From assembly GCA_029204225.1 (NCBI GenBank), contig CM055106.1, positions 8,224,953-8,288,952 on the forward strand: DNA of 64,000 nucleotides. Direction: 5' to 3'. Both the position numbers and the translations under genes were made by a program. The notes below the pieces were generated by a model. It was not told where the DNA came from, made no database searches, and worked only from the letters and a program-made list of their open reading frames with translations. This document shows, one piece after another, positions 56,409 through 64,000 of the stretch (positions are counted from its first letter, which is position 1; each line of letters starts with the position of its first letter). This DNA comes from Diphasiastrum complanatum. Taxonomy: Eukaryota > Streptophyta > Lycopodiopsida > Lycopodiales > Lycopodiaceae.

Positions 56409-56455
56409 CTTGTCATAGAAGATGTTGAGGTAGGTCTCAACATCTTCTATGGCAA
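56409..56455. repeat. 21-bp hairpin
   Basis: 56409-56429 and 56436-56455 (about 20 of 21 paired; arms with TAGAAGATGTTGAG) are inverse copies around a 6-base loop. A passage of similar text, CCATAGAAGTTGAGATC, lies 70 bases upstream. Could be a tiny foldback element or small-RNA precursor; nothing shows expression. Confidence 0.7.
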
Positions 56456-57581
56456 GATCAAAGTAAGGAATCTCTCTTTCCATCCTTTGCACTTGAAAAA
56501 GATATGTTCAGTGACCTTTAAACCCAAATCGACAACAAATTATGGCTCTTCTTAACAAACTCTCTACAATTTTATGATTGTTTTATAATGTGAGGGCCAC
56601 CAAAAAATTCATCATTCAACTAAGTAGAGTTGCCTGAATATGGACATATGTGCAAAATTTTCTTGGAAAAAAATGGATGACAAAAATCTATCATCTTTAA
56701 TTTATGGATTCTCACATGAGATATTGCCTCCCCGCTTTGGCTCTATCATATGCTTTATTAAGAATCAAAATATGCTTTGTACATTGACTAGTCAAAAGAT
56801 CTACTTTTATAGGGAAAACAAGAACGATGTGGTATTGTACCACAAAGGCCTTGCCATGTCATATTGTCATATTTTAACTTTTAGTGAAGATAAAAAAAAT
56901 GTTTGAATCATAGCTTAGTAGAATTTTGATGGTTCTTAACTCTTACAAGCAAATGTTTTATGATTGTGATGATGTTTTTTTTTTTAATCCAACAATTTCA
57001 ACAGTATGGCAAGGCCTTAATGACATAATACCAAAATAGTAACTCGAATACTTACAATTAAAACTTCAATAGATAGTAACAATGTTTGATACAAGCACTA
57101 GAAATTTTAATTTCTTACGATACAACTTTTATCTTTTTGTCTTTTAGAAGACGAGTTTGGACATGTAAATCTAAAACTGATAAATACCATCCTGTTATTG
57201 AGTTCACATGAAGTCTGACATGATGAAATTTCTTGATGATTATTATTGCTTTGTATTAGACAACACCAGTAACCAAACAAAGTTGTCCTAGAAAAGCCAG
57301 CTTTCTAATCTAACATCAGTTAGATGAAAATAAAAATTGTCGCAGATCTTCGATTCTCTACTTTTGCATGTCGCTAGGATCATTTTGTTGCTATGTAAAT
57401 TAAGTAGCATGAGAGCATGATAAGATTTATATGATTTAATTACTTTCAAGTGATTCATAACTAATTTGGATATTGTCGCATAATTTGAATATGAAATATA
57501 TCTATGATATTGAGTTTGTACTTTATAATAACAAATTTGATATTAGTTTGTTTTAACGTTTTAAGTTGCACAAATCAAGTT
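56456..57581. other. No gene recognised
   Basis: AT-rich. A minus-strand-independent open frame at 56640-56906 (88 codons) has no recognisable motif. Nothing else stands out. Confidence 0.4.
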
Positions 57582-57774
57582 AATCACGATCAATAGTCAA
57601 AATAATCATGATCAGTGTTCACAATAATCACGATCAATTTTCACATTATTCACGATCAATATTCACGAGTATTCACGATCAATTTTCACAATAATCACGA
57701 TCAGTATTCACGAGTATTCACAATATTCACAATCAATATTCACAACAATCACGATCAATATTCAAGATATTCAC
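57582..57774. repeat. 22-bp minisatellite, (GATCAATATTCACAATAATCAC)-like
   Basis: About nine units of GATCAATATTCAC plus a variable AATAATCAC part. Some units are shortened or contain GAGTATTCAC. The repeat ends at 57774. Confidence 0.8.
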
Positions 57775-58726
57775 TTTTCAGTATTCACGCCAACCATCAA
57801 TCATGTAGTCTTCAGGACCCATCTCCAAAAAGTCGATTAGGTCTTCATCCAATATTTGGAAGATATTTTGTATACATCATGCACATTCAAAAAGACATTA
57901 TCAGAAACAATAAAAATATATTGTCAAAGAAATTACCAAAATATACAGTCACTTGTCATATTTCTTCATTCAAGCATGCAAGAGCACAATAAGAAAAAGA
58001 AGAAACTAGAACATTGTGGGATCAAGCATGCATCAGCTTTCTATGCATGCAGGCTATGCAAGTCACTTTTTGGCCATTCGCCAAATGTCATTTTCTATTT
58101 TCCATGCACATATGATCACTTACGTGTGGGGCAGGTACTTGGGCCTTTAACCAAGGTCCAAACTTAAAAATTCGAGGCCACCATCACATTCTGTCCTTTG
58201 AATTTGAATTTTTTCCAAACTCCATTGCCCAACCTCAACACATATCGTTGCCTTTGGAAGGCAAGGCCAAAAACCTATAAAGTTAGTATTGAATATGAAG
58301 CACTACAAGAGCACCTGTGAGCTTAAATTTTGTACTATCTATGATTTTCAGCAAGTAAAATACAAGGAGTCATAAAAATACTACTAGGTAGCTTGTAGGT
58401 AATTCTACCTAAAGAAGATGATTGACTCACCTAAGATGAAGATTATTTCTCACAACTTTTTGACCATATTTGTGCCATCTATAACCATCATCTATTATAT
58501 CCATATCACTTGTATTAAATGTGTATCTAGGACTACATTGTTTGCTTTTCCCTTTCTTGTGAGGTTTGTTTCTGTCAGATCAAACAAGTATGGGTCCTAG
58601 AAAAAGTACAATAATCGTCATTTTGCAGTAACCAAATTTGCAACTTTAATATGAGTAGCAACAAATTTCATCAACTATGCCCAAGATGTGATATGGTAAT
58701 AAATTAAACCATCTTTTGTATGGCAT
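57775..58726. other. No gene recognised
   Basis: AT-rich intergenic DNA downstream (3') of the AP2-like exon. No retroelement motif or long frame seen. Confidence 0.4.
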
Positions 58727-59226
58727 TTAGCGTTGTGGAAAATTGTATGTAGCATGGACAGAATGGAAGATCAACCAATTTTCAAATAAATCTTTCGCGC
58801 TGCCAGCTGACAGCTCAACGGGCTTCATGCCCAGCTGAAACGAATAGCAACGACGGAGACATGCAAGCTCAAGGTATTGTATCAAGTCAAAAAGAACTAA
58901 TTTGGATTCCTTTGTAGCCATTTGGGAAGATGATGCGGCAACATACAAAGCATCAACAGCTCCATCTATGAAGCTAGTCATCTTTAAAGTCCTTGATGCA
59001 CACCATCTGCGGGTTTCGCTGGAGAAGAACAACTCCAATCCATCCGTGCTGCTACTGCAACACGCATCCATGGAAAAATTATATGAGATAGATTTTACAA
59101 AATAAGATAATGATATATTAGCAGTCAATGAGGAGATGGGTTGTGGTGGCAGTGGAAGGTTGAGATGAGCTTCTGGACTATAGAGCTTGAGTGCTGCCTC
59201 ATCGTAGGCTCTCACCGCTTCGTCGG
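58727..59226 (-). CDS. AP2/ERF-like exon, end of domain and C-terminus
   Basis: The minus strand has TTTTTATCTACAG at 59239-59227, a good intron 3' end, and then DEAVRAYDEAALKLYSPEAHLNLP, read here as two pieces: DEAVRAYDEAA and LKLYSPEAHLNLP. This is the last helix and end of an AP2/ERF DNA-binding domain (A-xEAARAYDxAAxxxxGxxAxLNFP). The frame stays open for 163 more codons to a TAA-type end at 58727, with a Ser-rich MDACCSSSTDGLELFFSSET. I do not recognise that tail. The earlier exons with the beta-sheet DNA contact are not in the adjacent 70 bases, because the Gy6 LTR begins at 59300. Either the intron holds Gy6 or the gene is severed. Confidence 0.5.
58789..58860. repeat. Second copy of the 53.9-kb block
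   Basis: See 53911-53996. Here it lies inside the AP2-like reading frame (MKPVELSAGSAKDLFEN). Confidence 0.6.
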
Positions 59227-59299
59227 CTGTAGATAAAAATCAGTGCCAAAGATAAGCATGCTTTCTCGGCCCTCTGATCTTTGAAAAGGGGAGAGAACA

Positions 59300-60231
<932 letters not shown>

Positions 60232-60246
60232 TTATCCCCCTCTTTA
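60232..60246 (-). other. Gy6 polypurine tract
   Basis: Minus strand TAAAGAGGGGGATAA directly before the LTR start TGTTGTCC. Primer for plus-strand DNA synthesis. Confidence 0.8.
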
Positions 60247-61284
60247 TTGGATTGGCGGTTCCATGCCAATGGCAGCTGCTCTTTGTCGGGTTGTGTCGTC
60301 GTAGGTCTCCTTATTGAGTGTGACTCTGATGGCATGCAATTCTTTGCCAACGTGCTCCAACATTTGCCACCGTAGCTTGTTCAAAAAGGGCCGCGGACCA
60401 TAATAGTGGAGCATGTTCTGGAGGAAGCCACGCGTTTGCCAGATTTCCATCATGTCGACATGGAGGGCGCTTGTGTCATGGCCGCGCGGTAATAAAGCCC
60501 GGCCATGTTGAGGTGATCCATCTCGGTGACCAAGGGCTTCAATTGATATCCAACAGAATGGGAGGTGATGAATGGTCCCAATGAGTTGCCAAGGGTGCCA
60601 CGAAGGCGATAAGGCCGCAATTGTAGGCGAAATAGCACACATCCATGTTTGGCCACCGATGGTACCACTTATAGAATTGGCTACAATTTGAAATTAAATC
60701 TCAGGTCAGATCTTCTGTTTGTACATACTCTGTAAGCATAGGCCAATAGATCTTGTTGGTCGTGAACTCTGGTGTGAAAGGTTCATGCCTTTTGAGAGGG
60801 CAGTAGTCTGGGTTAAGCGTTGGATCTGATTGTTGAAGGCAGCCATTTGCGACATGGTATGTTGTTGTAGTTGTTGCACCTTGGCTTGGACTAGTTTTAG
60901 CTTTTGCCTCAGCTGTTGGTATGCTGAATGTGGAATTACCGTGTCCTCCAGGATAGGAAATAGAGCAAATCATTGGAAATCAATCTGCTTGATTTGTCCC
61001 ATCATAGCAGCACATTATTCTTGGTTGGAACTAGTTTTGGCATCCAAGCGTTGAAGGAGCTGACTTAGTTGTATGTCCTTCTGGTTGACTTCTGCTTAAA
61101 GCTTATCCATGCGCTCTTGCATTTGGTCCATTTGGTCGGAAGTGAGTTCTTCATCCCGACGTGCCCGTGTTGGTTGCTCCTTGGCTTCGTTCACTGCTTG
61201 TGCCGCTTCCTGGAGTTGTCACTTATCACTGTACTTGCAAGCAATCCTACTGGATCTAAGAAAAGAAGTAAGTGGAAAGAATAA
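60247..61284 (-). pseudogene. Extra ORF copy D
   Basis: Minus strand: coiled coil (EAKEQPTRARRDEELTSDQM, DQMQERMDKL, KDIQLSQLLQRLDAK) from 61200 to 61030, then HSAYQQLRQKLKLVQAKVQQ and LQQHTMSQMAAFNNQIQRL (60.9-60.8 kb, second coil). Then a C-terminal domain with VCYFAYNCGLIAFVAPL, LNMAGLYYRAAMTQAPSMST, MMEIWQTRGFLQNMLHYYG, PRPFLNKLRWQMLEHVGKEL and a Thr/Asp/Arg-rich end just before the purine tract. Frame changes and a few stops. The last domain is shared with 6995-7678 and 13.0-13.3 kb. The N-terminal half and Ser-rich linker of copies B and C are missing or very short: only about 40 bases separate it from integrase. Function unknown. Confidence 0.6.
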
Positions 61285-61326
61285 AATTTAAAAACTTACG
61301 ATATAGGAACGAACGACAAAAGATGG

Positions 61327-62420
61327 TTACATGCAAACAAACGCATAGAACGACGAACGTGATAAGTACATTTCAAGATAGAATGATTGCTCATGATATT
61401 GTCTAAGTCGACTCCCATTCAGTACAGTATCTAAGGGGATGCCTGCCAGTGTTTTAAGGCGGGCATATCCGGAAGAAAAGATCTGATCAATAATGTATGG
61501 CCCTTGCCCAGTGAATTTCAACTTCCCTTTATGTGCTTTTGCCTAATATAGGAGGACCTTATCCCCCTCTTTAAATGAGCTTAATTAAACGATCATGCCA
61601 ATCTTTTTGTCTATGCTTGTGAACATGTTGTGCATGGACACTGATGGTACGGGTTTCACCAAGCTTTTCAAGATGAAGTAGGCGATTGGCTAAGATTTGT
61701 TTGGAATCTAATTGCAAATCATAGGCCAGGCGTAAAGATGGAACATAAAATTCAACTGGCATAACTGCTTCCTGGCCATAAGTCAATTGAAAGGGGGTAG
61801 ATCCAACAGATTTCTTAGGAGTTGTGCGATAAGCCCAAAGTGTGGCATATAACTTCAGTTCCCAATCAGACCTACTGGCCTCTACGATCTTAGTGAAGAT
61901 TTTGCATAAGATTTTATTGGTGGACTCAACTTGTTCGTTGCATCGCGGGTAATAAGGGGCACTTCTCCAATGGACCACTAAGAAGGTGGATAGTAAGTGT
62001 TCAATCACAACATTTAAAAAGTGTGTTTCCCTATCACTATTGAATTCTAATGGGCAGCCAAAACGTACTATAACCTGCTCATAAAGGAATTTAGCAGTGG
62101 ATTTTGCATCTGCAAATTTAGCAGCACGAGCTTCGGCCCACTTGGTGCAATAGTCGGTGGCTACTATAATATATCGAGATTGTGTGAATCTAGCAGCCGA
62201 ACTAATCAGTCCCACAAAGTCAATTCCCCATTTGAAAAATGCTTGGTCAGACAATATGGGATTTAATGGCATGAGATCCTTGAATTGGGGTCATTTTGCA
62301 CGTTGACATACGTCGCATGCCATTACAAATTGATGTGTATTTTTAAATAAAGTTGGCCACCAGAATCCGGCCAACAATATTTTCTGTGATGTCGTCTCAG
62401 ATGAGAAATGTTCACCTTCA
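61327..62420 (-). pseudogene. Gy6 integrase
   Basis: Zinc domain HFSSETTSQKILLAGFWWPT, then NTHQFVMACDVCQRAK (H-H-C-C complete), a TGA, then FFKWGIDFVGLISSAARFTQ (first Asp), PLEFNSDRETHFLNVVIEHL (second Asp), YYPRCNEQVESTNKILCKIF (Glu), WELKLYATLWAYRTTPKKSV, TPFQLTYGQEAVMPVEFYVP. After a break near 61571 comes MKFTGQGPYIIDQIFSSGYA and NGSRLRQYHEQSF, the C-terminal beta domain. The DDE triad is intact and the main frame (62272-61571) is open for 233 codons. Probably inactivated only recently. Confidence 0.85.
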
Positions 62421-62726
62421 CTTCCTTCATGGGTTAGGGAAATGATGGGGGTTGTTTCGCCCTCGATGAGACATCGACGAATAATTCCATACGTTCCCTT
62501 TTTATATAGTTGTCCCTAGCAATGAGGGTGTAGAGGGAGCGGATTTATAAATCAAAGCTCGTTGAGCTGGTTTAGGTATATTGGGATCCATTTGGCCAGT
62601 AGTGAGGTATTCAGTGATGTCACGGGCCCAAACTGGCTGTAATCTACTTGAACCAAGATAGCATCAAAAAGGTCATCATTGACACCTTTTGTTGGTTTGT
62701 CATTGCTATGGATTCGTAAAAGATGA
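62421..62726 (-). other. Gy6 RNase H-integrase connection
   Basis: Decayed linker coding text between RNase H and the integrase zinc domain; no motif. Confidence 0.5.
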
Positions 62727-64000
62727 TCAGCTAAAAATGTTGCAAACCTCTTCGAACAACAACTCGAAACTCAAATCTCGAAGTAATAACAACCAGCATG
62801 CTATGCGTCTAGTTGTGCATGTCTTATTGAAAAGATATAATAACGCCTGATGATCGGTGTAAAACGAAAAGGGTTTTCCTAAAAGATAATGGTGGAATTT
62901 TTGAACCGCATACACCATAGCAAGCACTTCCCTCTTGGTAGTGGTATAATTCATCTCAGCTGGAATCAATTGTTGACTCAAGAATCAGATAGGATAATCC
63001 TTGGAATCCTCACCAGGTTGCGTCAAGACAGTGCCGATGGCGTACTTGGAAGCATCCGCGCGCACATGGAATTCCTTGGAGTAATCGGGTGCTCGCAAAA
63101 TGGAGGCACTGGCTAAAGCATGTTTGAGGTCTTTAAACGCAAGGCCATATTCCTCTGCCCATTTTGGATATATGGTTAACCGGTACATCCAACGTGCCTT
63201 ACCTGCAAAGTCACGTACATGACAACGATAGTAATTGGCGTGGCCCATAAAGATCAGGATCTCACGCACAATTTTAGGGATAGGCATCTTTACGATTACT
63301 CGAACCTTTTCAGGATCAGTAGCAATTCCATTCCGGGATATGATGTGTCCTAGAACCACACCATGGGTAACCCAGATCTGACATTTCTCAAGGATTAGAG
63401 ATATACTGAACCTTTGGCACTGAATGTATATTTTCTCAAGTATAGCTAAATGTCGAGATGCTTCAGAGTGAACTCCTAGGTCATCTAAGTAGACTTTTGT
63501 GTCTCTTATCAGGTCCGTAAAGGCTGCTTGCATGACTCGTTAGAAGGTACTAGGAGCATTACACAATCCAAAGGGCATCACCTTCCAACAGAACGTCCCC
63601 CATTTCATGGCGAAAGCAATTTTGTGTTGATCTTCAAGTGCTATTTGTATCATATTTAACCGCTAAAGCTGTCTAAGAAGGAATAAGCCTCATCTCCAGC
63701 TAGATTCTCTAATATGGCTTCTCCGAATGGAATAGAGAAATGGTCACGTTTAGTGACCACATTAAGCTTCTTAAAATCTACACAAATTCGAAGCTTTCCA
63801 TTTTTCTTAGGTACAATTACGATCGGCGACACCCATTCTGTATGTTCAACCTCATAGATGAACCCGGCCTCCAGTAGGCGTTGGAACTCTTCCTTGATCT
63901 TGGCTCGATAAATTGGATTACATCTATAAGGACGACTAGCTACCGAGGTAGCATCAGGTTGGAAGGGTATGGGATGTACGGCTATCGTAGGACCGTCGAA
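62727..64000 (-). pseudogene. Gy6 RT and RNase H
   Basis: RT start (64000-63670): SRPYRCNPIYRAKIKEEFQR, TEWVSPIVIVPKKNGKLRIC, VDFKKLNVVTKRDHFSIPFG and YSFLDSFSG with the palm Asp. After two breaks (63660-63540): MPFGLCNAPSTF. Then the long frame 63533-62985 with VYLDDLGVHSEASRHLAILE (catalytic box), CQIWVTHGVVLGHIISRNGI, FMGHANYYR, ILRAPDYSKEFHVRADASKY (first RNase H Asp). After one stop: MNYTTTKREVLAMVYAVQKF (Glu) and SFYTDHQALLYLFNK (Asp), ending at 62727 before the D of the ADHLSR-type motif. Typical Ty3/gypsy order. Confidence 0.9.

Overview
This is nuclear DNA from a repeat-rich land plant. The evidence is a GT61 glycosyltransferase gene end, an AP2/ERF-like exon with a plausible intron boundary, and LTR retrotransposons primed by plant-type tRNA sites (initiator Met and Asp). 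The sequence does not fix the species. A large non-angiosperm genome such as a fern or lycophyte is possible, but that is a guess. Only two stretches look like host genes: 3-944 (+) and 58727-59226 (-). Almost everything else is a nested graveyard of retroelements, mostly broken by stops, frameshifts and deletions.

Layout. 1-2230: GT61 gene end and 3' flank. 2231-2640: G-runs, a 38-T tract and a 30-bp minisatellite. 2855-5160 (-): non-LTR element with reverse transcriptase and a restriction-like-endonuclease tail. 5750-6981 (+): Ty3/gypsy gag relic. 6995-7678 (-): fragment of an extra ORF also seen at 60.2 kb. 7679-13795 (+): mosaic gypsy remains, here Gy1 (LTR, Met-type primer site, acidic gag, extra ORF, truncated LTR). 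13796-22861 (+): Gy2, with LTR, tRNA-Asp primer site, motif array, gag-protease, RNase H, integrase, a second motif array and an extra ORF; its RT core is missing. 22862-28375 (-): copia element Cop1. 28376-32426 (+): Gy3 (motif array, extra ORF, LTR end). 32427-39963 (-): Gy4. 38662-53640 (-): Gy5, which shares one LTR with Gy4 and is broken by a complete non-autonomous LTR element NA1 (40048-44687, with target-site duplication) and by copia Cop2 (46041-51533). 54162-54797 (+): copia fragment Cop3. 54.8-58.7 kb: no genes recognised, several simple repeats. 58727-59226 (-): AP2/ERF-like exon. 59300-64000 (-): Gy6, running off the right edge.

The most unusual theme is a family of extra ORFs downstream of pol (or in that position) in at least five gypsy copies: 11.4-13.3, 20.8-22.9, 29.3-31.5, 44.7-45.3 and 60.2-61.3 kb, with a further fragment at 7.0-7.7 kb. 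The copies overlap in pieces. Together they suggest one protein with a Ser/Glu/Asp start, a globular part, a Ser/Thr/Pro-rich linker, two coiled coils joined by a Pro-containing motif, and one or two C-terminal domains. I do not recognise it as a known env-like or plant-mobile-domain protein.

Two gypsy families also carry their own short iterated motif, both in the 5' leader and in the spacer before the extra ORF: GCGAGAGTT and its inverse in Gy2, and TCGGTCGAGATCT and its inverse in Gy4/Gy3. Coordinates of LTR ends without a partner copy are estimates. No alignment could be run, so family names rest on motif recognition.
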